A stretch of 64,000 bases of DNA from NCBI GenBank assembly GCA_007258455.2, contig VDFB02000003.1, forward strand, positions 44,963,875 through 45,027,874, given 5' to 3'. A model generated the notes under the pieces. That model was not told where the DNA came from and did no database searches. It worked only from the letters and a program-made list of their open reading frames with translations. How positions within the stretch are numbered: position 1 is the first letter of the stretch; each line of letters starts with the position of its first letter. This DNA comes from Sequoia sempervirens. Taxonomy: Eukaryota > Streptophyta > Pinopsida > Cupressales > Cupressaceae. Of the stretch, positions 1 to 11,720 are shown piece after piece. The translations under genes and the position numbers were made by a program.

Positions 1-425
1 GCTTATTAAAATTCTGTATAAACATTTCGAAACTCAGTGGCATTTCACTTGTATTCATTTCAGTTTTTATTCTTTTATTTTTTCTATTTTGACTTCATAT
101 TTCATTGGCCTGCGCTTTGACAAGTATTAAAATAAAACCTCATAGTGTCCAATAGCAAGGAAGGAAAATTATTCGAGACCGCATGACATGAAATTCGAAG
201 AAAAAGCAAAGTGAGAGAGAGACAGGAGAGAGGATATAACTTTAACAGACAGTCAAAGAAGGCAAGGATGATCCAATGAATCAGCCCACCTTCGTTGCAG
301 AAGAATTAGGTCGCAAGGTTGAAAACCAAGATAAAACAGGAAGTTACTTGTAATTACCCTCATGCAAAACATAATTAGGTAACAATATAATATTCTACGA
401 GCTCTCTCCAATTTTAATATATTGA

Positions 426-880
426 TTAATTGTGATGCGGATCGTCTCCTTTATTACCCCCGGGAGATGTAGGAAGTAGGTGACGCTTCACTAGTTTTCT
501 CTGCAATCAAAACAGAAAATACTAAACATTAAAAACTAAAAAATTTAACGTTGCTCTTGTACGATCCTTAAAATATTTCTCCTTGAAGAAAAGAGTACCA
601 CTTACAGCAGGAGCATATATATTTAAGAAACTTGAATAGCTTACCTGTAAATCAAGATAGATTTATAAAGAATATGGCAGAAACATGTCTATTAATAAAT
701 GTTGGCACTTACCCGTTCATTAACCCATCGATCTCCCTGGCTTACATTGATGTCCATAAGTCCATTGTGAGAAGTGGGTTTATAGGTACCAAGATTCAGA
801 TGTGGGGTAGGCCGGGCAAGGGTGGATATAATAAATAACCAGAAAAACACCATCACAAGGAAACCACACACAACCTTCAT
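426..880 (-). CDS. Small secreted peptide precursor, copy A (two exons)
   Basis: Two coding exons: 880-713 (56 codons) and 500-426 (24 codons plus stop), split by a 212-bp phase-0 intron. The donor is a perfect GTAAGT at 712-707 and the acceptor is TTTGATTGCAG ending at 501. The 80-residue product starts with a signal peptide (hydrophobic residues about 6-22, likely cleavage after STLA at 22). A polar middle follows, then RKLVKR, and the C-terminus HLLPTSPGGNKGDDPHHN. KR at 61-62 is a plausible processing site, giving an 18-residue peptide. This layout is typical of plant post-translationally modified peptide hormones. The RxLLPTxP part and the HHN end recall CLE, IDA and CEP peptides, but the spacing matches none of them. 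Without the intron the exon-1 frame would stop soon after the donor. Copy B at 56852-57309 keeps the same structure. Expression and function are not known. Confidence 0.8.
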
Positions 881-939
881 TATTATTAACTTACTCCGCT
901 GCTATTGTTCTCTGTAATTTGCAAAGGAAACGAGGAGTG

Positions 940-945
940 TTTATA
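940..945 (-). promoter_or_regulatory. TATA box of peptide gene copy A
   Basis: Read on the minus strand this is TATAAA in the context CTATAAACACTCC, 60 bp upstream of the ATG at 880. Copy B has a TATAAA at the same 60-bp distance. The spacing suits a short 5' UTR of about 30 nt. The start site itself is inferred. Confidence 0.65.
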
Positions 946-1004
946 GGCTATTTGGCAGGTCTCTCTAAATCATATATAGTATAAGGAGAGTCATATTGCT
1001 AATA

Positions 1005-1125
1005 GAAAAGACTTGTCGCCCTTGTCTTTTTGACTAGCTTGCACTAGCTTGTCATTATCAAAAACACTTTTCGCCCTTGTCTTTTGCACTAGCTTGTCAT
1101 TATTATTACACCTGCTCTTGTATGA
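1005..1125 (-). promoter_or_regulatory. Direct repeats upstream of peptide gene copy A
   Basis: On the plus strand the motif CTTGTCTTTT followed by ACTAGCTTGTCATT occurs twice within about 70 bp, separated by ATCAAAAACACTTTT. It lies roughly 120-240 bp upstream of the start codon. The same array is present before copy B, with an additional AGCTTATCATTCTTATTACACC-like unit. Retention in both paralogues suggests a regulatory role, but no factor can be named from the sequence. Confidence 0.4.
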
Positions 1126-1600
1126 CAAATTTTGGTCCTTAGGTGTAAAGTGATCTTAAAACTAGTCCATTATTTCACCTTCCTCACAATCAATATCCAC
1201 TATAATACCACCATCATTCCCGGTCCTTTTATACGCGATGGACAAGGGGAAAAGGAAGTACCCCGTTTTCAACATCAACTTCCCAAAAAAACAGCCCTGT
1301 GAAGATAATATTTCATTCCAAAACAGCGTGGGTGGAAAAAAGAAAAAAATGGATCTTTTAAATAGATTACCTATGAAGAAGGGAAAAAAGTGACAAGTAC
1401 TATAGTTTGTGGGTCCCCTGAAATGGAAATCTCTGAAGTACTAACATTTTATAGTGTTGTATATATGCACAGATAATTTTAGTTAAACTATATATGTACT
1501 CATATTCATACTAACAATATTTAATGGAGTATGAATAATTTCAGATTTATCTTCATTAGCAATTGACATATATGATATCAAGAGTTTTTCTTAACTTTAT

Positions 1601-3210
1601 TGCGGACAAAAAAAGTAACCCTTCTGCTTTTTCTCATGTTCAAGCCCTCCTAGTGGACTTTGGCTTGACTTTGCCTAGATTTAATGTTGTAGTGTGGTCA
1701 ACACATTCACATTAGGTCTTGGACCCTTGAGAATCATTAATACTTCTAGAATGTCTTGTAAAAGTGTTGTAACCCCCTTTCACACTTTTCTAGGACCCTT
1801 TCATTATAATTCACTTAAATATCCCCTTTTTATCACCTACCAAGTCTTATTTCAAAGTGTTGTAAAGAGTTGTAGCAAACTCTCACGCTTTTCTAGACTT
1901 GTCTTCACTAATTCAACCCTTTCTTATGTTTAAATGACCCCTTAATGCACTTTCCGACCGTACTTAAGTGTATTTTTTAGCATATTCCCGTTAAACCTTA
2001 TTTAATGCACTTTAATTTTTGACACCTAGTGAAATTGCCTTGGTGGGACCAAGTTGCCACCTAGGGCAACTTAGTCCCATTGGGCACAAAAATCAAAATA
2101 ATTTCAATTTTCTGGCAGGATTTTATTCTCTTACCCTTGAGGTTGGCCTGTGATATGTTATTTTTGAGAAATAATAGAAAATCAAGTATAAATAAGGATT
2201 TTTCCTCTCATTTTAACCCCCCCATTCATTTAAGCATTCAATCATCTAAGCATCCAAGCAATTATCAAGTATTCAAGCACTCTAAGCATTATCAAGTCAT
2301 CCATTGGAGCACTTCACTGCATATCTTCAAATTTCTACATCAAGCATTTAGTAAGTTTATGACATTGCATGTTGTTCATTTATCATTCTCTTCTTGTTTT
2401 ATTTTATTTCATAGGGTTTGATTACCAAATTGGGGTTTGACCAAGGCAAGCACCTATACTCTAACCCTTAACTCTTTTCCCCCTCTTTGCATATGTGTTT
2501 GCAGGTCTTGTATGCAAATTTTTCAAAGAGGAAAGTGTCAAAAAGGTGTTTTCCATCCATCAAAGTCATCAAAGTAAAAAAATCCCTAATTGAAGCTTGG
2601 AGACCTCTTTCAGCCCATTTTCTGCAAAATCAGGATCAGATACCTATCAGAAAAGGAAGAGCAAAATGAAAGCTACAAAATTCTGTTTTGAGATTCTTGA
2701 AATTCCCAGGTGGACTAAGTCACCATCTGTGGCAAATTAGTCCCACTGTCAGGCCTAAAAATTTATTTTTACATTTCTGAGTACCTATTTGGCAGATTCT
2801 TGTTTTGGTAGATTTTCCCCAAAACTGGACTAAGTCACCCAGCTTGGAGTAAGTGTCCTAGTCAACATTTTTAGTCAATTCTGCAAGATTCCAGAGCCTC
2901 TTTGCATCAGACTTCAGATTCCAGGAGCACCTCTCCAGTTCTGTCTAATTTTGTTATCATTTACTTGCATTCTTGGGTTTTTTTGTATACATCATTGTGC
3001 TTTCCAACATTTCATATTTCTTAGTTATGAATTCATATTCAATAGATTTTGTTCATTTTCTTCATTTATATCATCTCATCTAGGCACATTACACCCTCAT
3101 AACATTAATCTTTGAATGTATACATTGCATTTTAGCCCAATCTTTCCCCTTTTAGGTGAAAAACCCTAGGAGGGCTATAAAGCAATCGAGTGCCAAAATC
3201 TTTGTTTAAA
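1601..3210. mobile_element. Solo LTR, 1.6 kb family, copy A
   Basis: A 1610-bp insertion starting TGCGGAC is flanked by TTTAT (1596-1600) and TTTAC (3211-3215). The paralogous tract has the uninterrupted site TTTAC at 58125-58129, which then continues into the sequence found at 3211-3237. The insertion is homologous, in inverted orientation, to 5987-7619 and 35282-42737. It has no open reading frames of note and contains GGGACT...AGTCCC quasi-palindromes, for example at 2045-2078. The 3' end is not a clean CA in this copy, so the exact right edge is uncertain by a few bases. Confidence 0.75.
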
Positions 3211-3237
3211 TTTACTAAATAACTTATTATTTGATAG

Positions 3238-5250
3238 AAAAAATTTCCAATCATTCTTCTAACTTACAAAACTAAATTTCAACTTTTTATTTTTGCACCA
3301 ATTCTTTTGCATAATAATAATTTAATTCTATGCATTTTTCCCTTGCATGAAATACTAGATTTTCAATTAATTATATTTCTCCACCATCATCATCACAAAG
3401 TACTACCATAAGATTTATTTGTTCTCTAGATCTTACAAAAGTATTAATTCTTTTAAATTTATACTTCGATAGGGTTTTGTAATTTTTTTCTATTTATTTT
3501 CATTGTCATTGTTGAAGCATGATACAAGGATATTGAAACATTCCTCACCTCACACTTGAAAAAAAAAATTAACTCACAATAAATGTTTTCATTTAAAATC
3601 TACAAAAATCTTGTCTCAAGCTCAAGAATCTATTAGCTCTAAAACCCTAATGTTTTTAGATTTGTTTTTTCATTTATTGTTAATATATCAAAGCAACAAC
3701 TATAGGGAGATTAGTTTTGGTTTGTCTCATTTTTAAAAAATCTCAAAGCAATTGCTACTTCTCCATCTACAACTATCCCTGAGGACTTCTAGGTTGCTCT
3801 CATCATTTGTACAAAAGAATAGCTATACTTATTACTAGCCAGATTATGTTGTTTTGTTTATTACTAGGTCACAAGAGTGCCAAATAAAGTACTAGAAGGA
3901 TAAAAGAAAAGAAGCAATAGACTACAAAAGTAAGTAATTCTCTTGTGCAAAAATCAACATATGTTTATTCCTGCATCATTTTCTTGATTATTCTTATTAT
4001 TTTTCTATAGGTTAAAGTGTTTATGTAACCAAACTATCTTGTAAATTGGATTTAGGCACCTCATTCATAACCTTAAGTCACTTTGGATGTCTTCCTATTT
4101 CTTGATGTAGCTATAATGGTTGCATGTATGTTAAGTTAGAGATGATTTTTGTATAGATAATTTTTTTGCAGGATCTTGAACTCAAAAAATCTTAGAGGGA
4201 TTTGGCCTTTGAGCGAATTATTGACTAGGAACAAAACTTTTAAATTATGTAAGCTACCTAATACCAAAGGGATGAACCCCTCTGACTTATTTGTATGTAA
4301 CCTTAAGTACTTTAGCAGACTTCAATTTCCAAGCTCTACAAGGATGTCATTGAACAATATTTTTTTGTTCAAATAAAATTGGACAAAGTAGTGCAACAAT
4401 CCAAGAAAGGATGGTATGGGCCCTATGAGATAATTTTGGATGGCATATATCATGGTGAAATTTTTTCACTTGCCTACATCCCTCTATAATTATCTAATTA
4501 TATTAATTAGGTAAATCAATCTTTGGATTAAAGATATCTAGGTCAACCACTATTTGATCTGCCACTATGTCGATAGCCTCATTGATGCCATCATGGCTTC
4601 CATTGCCATCACTATTTCAAATAATCACTTACCCATCATCATAAGGTCGCCATATTTTCTAAACCAAAATTATTATTTTTGGTATGGATATAATGTTATA
4701 GCAATAATAGATTTCAACATACATATGTCTATTTTAGAAGTCTTCTTGATCAAATTGTTATGGTGAAAGAGTTCAAAAATTTAAATCCCAACATATGTCA
4801 ACAATACTACTTTCATGTGATGAATAATAACTACTCATTAAAAAAATTACAAATATTATAAATTAAATAAATATATCTATTATGCACATATCAAATTGTA
4901 GGATGTGGCTAATTCTGGATAAAAAACACCTATGTACATACAAAAATTCATGAAACCATACATAAAAACATCCATAGAAACATACATAACATGACTAAAC
5001 AATGTAGTGCAGGGCCCTCCAAATGGATGATAAAAGTGCCAGAACTAGCAAGCTAGAGGAAACATCATGGTGAGAAAAGCGAGGAGCTAACAGAGGCATT
5101 ATCTCATGTGTCTCGTCACTTCGAATTATGTCGACGTTTTTTTCCTTGTGTGAGAAGTTATTCATTCACCACAGGCGGGAAGGGAATTGATGTGATTAAG
5201 ACATGTGTTTTAAATGGTAACAAGTATTGTTCTTGGAAAACACTTTTTTC
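3238..5250. other. Intergenic, no gene recognised
   Basis: AT-rich sequence with short open frames only. The longest, at 4176-4376 and 4554-4766, show no motif, no signal peptide and no paralogue in the window. I see no RNA gene, intron-exon pattern or terminal repeats that I can support. Confidence 0.6.
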
Positions 5251-5254
5251 TTTG

Positions 5255-7930
5255 GGTTTTCTCATTCTGTAGGTTGAAAGTGAAATGTTGGAGAGAAAGG
5301 GGGCATTGTAGGCAGGGGAGATGACCGACCAAGTTGAGGTGAGGGGTTTGTAATTGACTGCACGTACATAGGTGTGTTTTTGTATTTTTTTATGTATGGT
5401 TTCATGTATTTTTATATGTACATAGGTGCATTATTTTTGTTTTTAAAGGTTTTTAAAACATTGTGGGTTGCAAGTTTCTCAGTGTTTTGCAACCTAGATT
5501 TTTAGAAAATAATATGAATGTCTTGGAAAGCTTTTTTTATTAAGACAGTAGGAATGTAATGAGATGTAGACCATTTTATAAACACCCATTATTTTCCAAC
5601 AACCTTTAACACTCTACATTGTATTTTTCATTCTATAGGTTGAAAGTGAAAGGTTGGAGAGTGGAGTTGCAGGTGGGGGAAAGGAAAAACTAACAAAAGT
5701 GAGGTAAGGTGTTTGTAACTAATTGGGTTGTTACTTCTAAAGGGTTTTAAAACATTATGTGGGTTGTTTTTGGTAAAGGGTTTTTAAACATTAAGTGGGT
5801 TTAGGGTTTTGGAAACCCTAGTGTTTTGCAAACTGGAATTTTACAAAATAGTATGAATGTCTTGAAAATATTATTTTATTTAGATCATAGTAATGTAATG
5901 ATAGGCACGGTTTGTAAGCACTTAGTGTTTTACCACAACCATAAACACTGTGTGTTGTCGTCTTTTCAATTCTGTAGGTTGAAAGTTGAAACCTAGAAAA
6001 TAGGGGAGCTCTAATCTTTTTGGAAGATAGAACTAGGGTAACTTAGTAACTTTCCACCTATTTCCTTCAAGTTTCACTCAAGGAAACCCTAGAGATCTCA
6101 ATCCAAGGATGGAATAAGGGAAAGAGATCTATAATAAGGTGTCCTAGGGTGTGATTAAATACTAAAAAGGGGGTTCACCACCAAACAAGGTTTGCAAAGA
6201 CAAGAAAGTGTAAATGATATGCAAACTTAAGTAAATGGCCTATAAGTGAACTCAAATCATAACAGTAAATTGGAGATAAAAAAAGTTGCACCTGGAAACT
6301 AAAGAGGATTTATTTGAGGTTTGAAATGCTAGAAATACTAATTTGTAAAGCACACTAGGACTCATATTCCAGCAGGGGTGATTTAGTCTGGGCAGCTTAG
6401 GGTTTCAAGCCAAAATCAAAATCTAGAACTACTAAACTTGGATCTACAGAAAAAGCCTAAAATTTGGTACACTGGGACTCATATGCCACAAGTGGTGATT
6501 TAGTCCCAATATTAGGGTTGATTTAAAACTTTGATATCATCTAGTGCTTTCCTGTAGCTTCTCTCCTGTCAAATATCTAATTCTGACATTGAATTGCAAC
6601 CTATAGATGATTTTTTATGATCTTGCAATGTAGATGACAACTTTGACAACTTGACAACTTTTCTTCAATCTTGCTCTCTATTAGATCTCCAACCTAAATC
6701 TGCAAAACACCCATCAAAAAGAGGGAAAAATGTTGTTTTGTTAGTGGATAGGGGTTTTCCTTGGTCAAACCCCATTTTGGTAATCAAACCTCGAAATGAA
6801 ATGAAATAGAAAGAAGGAATGATGAATGAACAAATATGTTATGTTGCAACTCACCAAACCGTTGAACAAAAGGCTGCAAACTTATATGTAATGGCTAGCA
6901 TGAATGTAGATCTTGAATCTTTGTTGAAGGATATGGATCTTGACTTGAATGCTTGCTTGAATCATAAGATACCTACATCAAAAATGTTAGCTAAAAAAAA
7001 AACATGATGCATGATGACTTTGACATAATGCTTGATTCTTGAATAATACTCCAAAATGCTTGATAATCACTCTTTAATGCTCTTGATCTCATAAACTTTC
7101 TAGGATACTTGATCTAAAAAAGTGCTAGGAGAAAAAGTGTGGAATAACCTTGTATTTATACTTATTTATGCCAAATTTCTCTAAATGACAACACTACAAG
7201 CTGACATCAGATCTAGGAAGATAAAATCCTACCAAGAGTTGAATTCAAAATTTGGTCCAAGCTAAGTGGGACTTATATGCCAATTAGGGCGCACGAGTCC
7301 CAGTAGGCTAAGCTCGGGACACAAATTTCAAGAAATGTTATGTTTTATGTTGAATTCAGGTTTAGGCCCCTAAACTTAGGTGGGACCCATACGTCCAAGG
7401 TGGCATGAGTCCCAAATCACTAAATCTTGGTCATACAAACCAAAAACATTAAATTATGATTGGTCATTAGATATGTGTCGAGATTATCCTTAGAAATTTA
7501 CACTAAATAAGGCTTATGGATGCAAAATAGGACCAAATAAGGCATAAAGAAACCCAATTTTAGCAAGGAGGGCCCAAACAAGTGAGAAAATGTAAAGGGA
7601 TACATTTTCCTACACTACAAAAGTGAAAGGTTGGAGAGTAGGGGGAGACCAAAAAAACATTTGAAGTGAGGTGAGGGATTTCTAACCATTTGGGTTGTTA
7701 GTTGTAAAGGGTTTTAAAACATTATGAGGGTTTTTATTTGTAAATTGTTTTCAAACATTAAGTGGGTTACAGGTTTTGTAAAACCTAGTGTTTTACATCT
7801 TAAAATTTTATAAAATAATATGAATGTTTTGAAAATATTTTTTTATTTAGACCTCAGGAATGTAATGAGGCACCATTTTATAAACACCCAGTGTTTTCCA
7901 AGAACCATTAACACTCTATGTTTCACCACT
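5255..7930. repeat. Tandem array, ~340-365 bp units, third unit interrupted
   Basis: The phrase GGTTGAAAGTGAAA(A/T)GTTGG opens units at about 5278, 5638 and 5979/7625. Each unit continues with GGTTTTAAAACATTATG, a TGTTTTGCAA segment, a TTATTTAGA-like stretch, GTAATGA, and an ATAAACACCCA...CAACC...AACACT tail. The spacing is about 360 and 340 bp. The third unit is split by the solo LTR at 5987-7619 and resumes at 7625. No coding potential is apparent. Confidence 0.75.
5987..7619. mobile_element. Solo LTR, 1.6 kb family, copy B
   Basis: The element is 1633 bp, begins TGAAACCTAG and ends CTACACTACA (TG...CA). It is flanked by perfect 5-bp duplications AAAGT at 5982-5986 and 7620-7624. The preceding tandem unit gives the empty site, AAAGT at 5643-5647 with the same flanks. 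It is inverted relative to copy A and in the same orientation as copy C. Hairpin-like modules lie at 6474-6507, 7268-7301 and 7382-7413. There is no primer-binding site or internal domain next to it, so it is a solo LTR or an LTR-like non-autonomous unit. Confidence 0.85.
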
Positions 7931-8339
7931 TTCAACAAGTTTATTCATTATTAGCTATAATGGCAAGAAATTGGTGTTCTTGCTATTTGTAATGCACACG
8001 TACATATACAAGCTTAAAAACCACAAGCGTTTGGGTATGTTGTGATGTGGGTTGCAATTTTATAAACACTGAGTATTTTCCATTTCATTGCATTGCACAT
8101 ATTTCAAACTAAAAGCATTACTTCACATTGCATAACTAGTAAGTAGGTGTTGATAGATAGATGACAAATTTTAAATTACAATATAGTTTTTTTTACAAAT
8201 TCAACCTAAGCAATAATGCAGTTACTTCACATTGCATAGCTAATAAATATACCCACAACTATATGGATCTCCACCTACACAACCACTTGTACTATTATCA
8301 AATATATTAATTCCTTCATTCTAGAGTGATAATTGTAGT

Positions 8340-9500
8340 TTCCAATTGCACTTATTTTTCATGGAATTCTATGAGACTGGACATTCGTTTGAGGTGTTTT
8401 TTCAAATAGTTCACTGCTTTGTCTATGAAAGCATAATAGTAAGCAGCAATGTAGACAAGGTAGTGGATAGTTTGAAAAAATTCCTCAAAGAAATGTGGTC
8501 TCATGGTGATTGGAATGCCATCCCAAGCCATAGACAAGAAAATGAACTATTTCTATGTATGATTGCTTATCTATGGCTTGCCACTATGTTTTGGCAGACA
8601 TATACTCATCTCCCACTATTTTTTCCAAAATTATTGTAGATAGAACTAGAGTGATAATTGTAGATATGTAATGATAATTAGAACTTGATATTTGCAGATG
8701 GAGACCCCCTAACAAAATTTTGTTACAAAATGGGAAACACCTTAAATTTAACAAGCAATGCAGTTTTTATCATAGATATATATTATCATCTTTAGTAGAT
8801 GTATCAATAAAATATTCTAAAACTATACCCACAACTATAGGGAACTCCATCTATGCAACAAAATACTATTCTCAAAGATATTAATTCATTCATACTAGAG
8901 TGATAATTGCAACTGCCAATTGTATTTGTTTGTCATGGCATTCCATGAGACCACATTTGTTTGAGGCATTTTTTCAAACAGTTCATTTCCTTGTCTATGA
9001 AAGAATAATAGTAAGCAAGAACATAGAAAAGGCAGTGAACTATTTGAAAAAAATTCCTCAAAGAAATGTGGTCTCATGGTGATTGGAATGCCATGACAAG
9101 CCATAGACAAGGCAATGAACTGTTTGTATGTATGATTTCTTATCTATTGCTCGTCACTGTGTTTTGGCAAACATATACTCACCTCACATAGTGTTTTCCA
9201 ACTTGCAATCATATTATGCATGTATATGGTTGTTGAAAAACATTGTGTGTTTACTATCAAAGCATAATAGTAAATTTGGATTATCATGGAATTCAAACAT
9301 CATGGTGATTAGATGCCATGACAAGCCATAGACAAGGAAATGAATTGTTTATATGTATGATTACTTATCTATGGCATGCCACTGTGTTTTGGAAAACATA
9401 TAATCACCTCACACTATGTTTTCCAACTTGCAATCATATTATGCATGTATATGGTTGTTGGAAAACATTGTGTGTTTACTATCAAAGCATAATTAGCCTA
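8340..9500. repeat. PPR-derived inverted/direct repeat block 1
   Basis: Several copies of a short motif occur on both strands. On the minus strand, about 9080-8930 reads ELFEKMPQTNVVSWNAM, a near-consensus pentatricopeptide repeat segment (PLS class). On the plus strand, 8440-8540 and 9010-9110 carry KKIPQRNVVSW followed by a 7-base insertion (TGGTGATTGG) and the WNAM-like remainder. Two tandem units at about 9105-9290 and 9325-9495 share TGTGTTTTGG...CACCTCACA(C)TA...TTTCCAACTTGCAATCATA. No continuous PPR gene exists here. These are fragments amplified as a repeat. Confidence 0.7.
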
Positions 9501-11720
9501 TAGGCTATTTTGTTTGAAGTTTCCACCGGGATTTTTGTCAGCCCAGCTGTGAATTCAAGTTGCCGACAACTAAGGTCTGCTGGGCGACGGGGAGGCCATT
9601 GTTGTTTTGGGTGTGGTGACATGGGTGTTGGTAATTACATGGGTTGGTGGCGGTCGAGAATGGTGTGTTGGATATGAGGAATGTGAATGGAACACATTTG
9701 TTCATGCGAGGCCCAATGTTCCTTGTTGTTGCATGATGGTGGCGGATGAAGTAAATGCAATATTGAATGTTGGCGTGTGGGAGAGTATACTTTGATGAAG
9801 TTTTATTGTTGGAAGAGCCATTGTGGTGTTGGTTTGATAGCAAACTATTGTTAAATTCATCGTGTTTGGCTCCATTTTTTAGCAGGGTCGAGGTTTTAAA
9901 ACTGTTGAGCTACGAAATCAGTAAGTCGGTTTGCATGGGTTTTTTACAAAACTGAATTTATTGTGTATGTCTTTCATTCTGTGCTTATTGTTTTTTTTGA
10001 TAGCAAGTTTGAGGGATTGAATATTGATGTGGTGTTAATGTGTGAGCAAGTATATTGATTAAGTTGCATTGTCGAAAGAGTCATTGTGGTGTTGGGTTGA
10101 TAGTGGACTATTGTAAGATCTATTGTTCTCATGCCGGATTGGAGGGTTTTAAAGTTGTTGTTCTCCACAATCTGTAAGTCATTTTAGATGTGTGTTTTGT
10201 ATATCTAGGTTCTTCCGTTAAAATGGTTAGGGTTGGTAATTTTATTGCCCAATTGCAGATTAAGATAGGAGTGATTGTATATATATGGATATACAAAGGG
10301 TTTGTTATTTGTTTGAAATTTTTGATGGGATTTTTGTCAGCCGAGCCTTGAATAGTATTTGTTATGTAATAGGTGTTACAATTTCTCTATTTCTCTATAA
10401 TATTGAATTCCACCAAATGTTGCTCAGATTTTGTGTGTAATGTGTGATGAGGTATATTGATTAAGTTGCATTATTGAAAGAGCCATTGTGCTGTTGGTTT
10501 CATAGTGGACTATTGTAAAAATAAAATCATCGGCCTTTGCTATGTTTTATGGCAGATTGGAGGGTTTTAAAATTGTGGCGTTGCGTAATATGTAGGTTAT
10601 TTTACTTGGGTGTTTTGTATAAATGGTTTATTTATTAGTTATGTTAAAACTCTTCTTCTCCAGAATCTGTAAGTCATTCTCCATGGATATCTACCATTAT
10701 GGTTTTGTATGGATGGAGAAATTGGAAATATATATATATATATGCAAATATATAGATATGCAGAGTGTTTGTTATTTTTTTGAAGTTTCCAATGGGATTT
10801 CCGTTAGCGGAGTTGTCAATAGGATTTGTTTATTTTTTGTTATTTGTTTGAAGTTTTCGATGGGGGGAGGGGTTGGGGCCCTAGCTTGGTTGGCTAAATC
10901 TTTCCTGTTGCAGAAGGTTGGTCACGAGGTCTAGTCTCCTCCACCATCGTGGTATCGGAGGGTGTGTCGCGCCAGCGCCGCCGGTCACATTAAAAATTTT
11001 ACCAGGCGCACTGCAGTTTATAGGGGGTCGTGCTACCCGATTCCTGCAGTCTAAAAAAAAAAAATTCCGACGAGATTTTGTTTTTGTTATTTGTTTGAAG
11101 TGTCTGACGGGATTTTTTATCAGCCGAGCATTGAATAGTATTTGTTTTGTTATTTGTTTGAAGTTTCTAATGGGATTTTCGTAAGATGAGCCTTGAATAG
11201 TATTTGTTGTGTACTAGGTGTGTTGCAATTTTTTTGTTTCTTTGTAATATTGAATTCCACCAAATGTAGCTCGGATTTTGTGTGTAATGTGTGAGGAAGT
11301 ATACTGATTAAGTTGCATTATCAAAAGATCCATTGTGATGTTGGTTTGATAGTGGACTATTATAAAAATGAAATCGTCGGCCTCTGCTCCGTTTTATGGT
11401 AGATTGGAGGGTTTGAAAATTGTGGCGTTGCGCAATATGTAGGTCATTTTATTTGGATGTTTTGTATAAATGGTTTATTTATTGTTTATGTTAAAACTCT
11501 TTATCTCCAAAATTTGTAAGTCGTTCTCCATGGATGTTTACCGTTATGGTTTTCTATGGATGGAGAAATTGGAAATATATAGATATGCAAAGTGTTTGTT
11601 ATTTGTTTGAAGTTTCCGACGGGATTTCGGTTAGTCGAGCTGTGAACAGGATTTGTTTATGTTCTATCCAGTATTATTCTAGTAGGTATTTTACAATTTG
11701 TCTATTTGTGGTGATGTAGC
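9500..11720. repeat. Tandem repeat region, ~845 bp period
   Basis: The segment with GCAGATTGGAGGGTTTTAAAA at about 10551 recurs at about 11397. Its neighbours also recur: GTTTGAAGTTTC, CAGCCGAGC, TTGAATAGTATTTGTT, TGATTAAGTTGCATTAT and TTTGATAGTGGACTATT. Less similar units start near 9500 and 10020. A SINE-like element is inserted at about 10865-11064. The short open frames inside are not conserved between units. Related fragments, often inverted, recur at 12490, 14500, 21300, 22330, 32340 and 33360, so this is a dispersed family as well as a tandem one. Confidence 0.75.
10865..11064 (+). mobile_element. tRNA-derived SINE-like element 1
   Basis: A GC-richer ~200-bp island sits inside the AT-rich tandem repeat. 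It contains TAGCTTGGTTGG (like a pol III A box) at about 10882-10893 and GAGGTCTAGTCTCC (a weak B box) at about 10926-10939. It ends with CTAAAAAAAAAAAA. The flanks TTTTCGATGGGG and ATTCCGACGAGA look like a diverged target duplication, both derived from the TTTCCGACGGGA of the surrounding repeat. No tRNA identity can be assigned. Confidence 0.6.

Larger units (their letters stand above)
1..1600. repeat. Segmental duplication, copy A (partner 55881-58130)
   Basis: This tract aligns along nearly its whole length with 55881-58130, with scattered substitutions and small indels. It contains peptide gene copy A, its promoter and its flanks. The window opens inside the homology, so the duplicate probably continues to the left. 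Copy A lacks two blocks present in copy B (about 80 bp near 56069-56148 and about 450 bp near 56187-56638). The homology stops exactly at 1600, where a 1.6 kb solo LTR is inserted, and resumes for about 25 bp at 3211. The similarity is read directly from sequence; the age of the duplication was not measured. Confidence 0.9.

Noticed and set aside
632..838. Plus-strand open frame of 68 codons with a conserved partner at 57061-57267
   Set aside because: It is antisense to exon 1 of the peptide genes and spans their intron. Conservation is explained by the opposite strand, and it lacks a signal or any domain.
8895..9110. Minus-strand 71-codon frame with a PPR-like stretch as a possible gene
   Set aside because: Only one partial repeat is present, with no start context, targeting peptide or neighbouring PPR units. 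It belongs to an amplified repeat.
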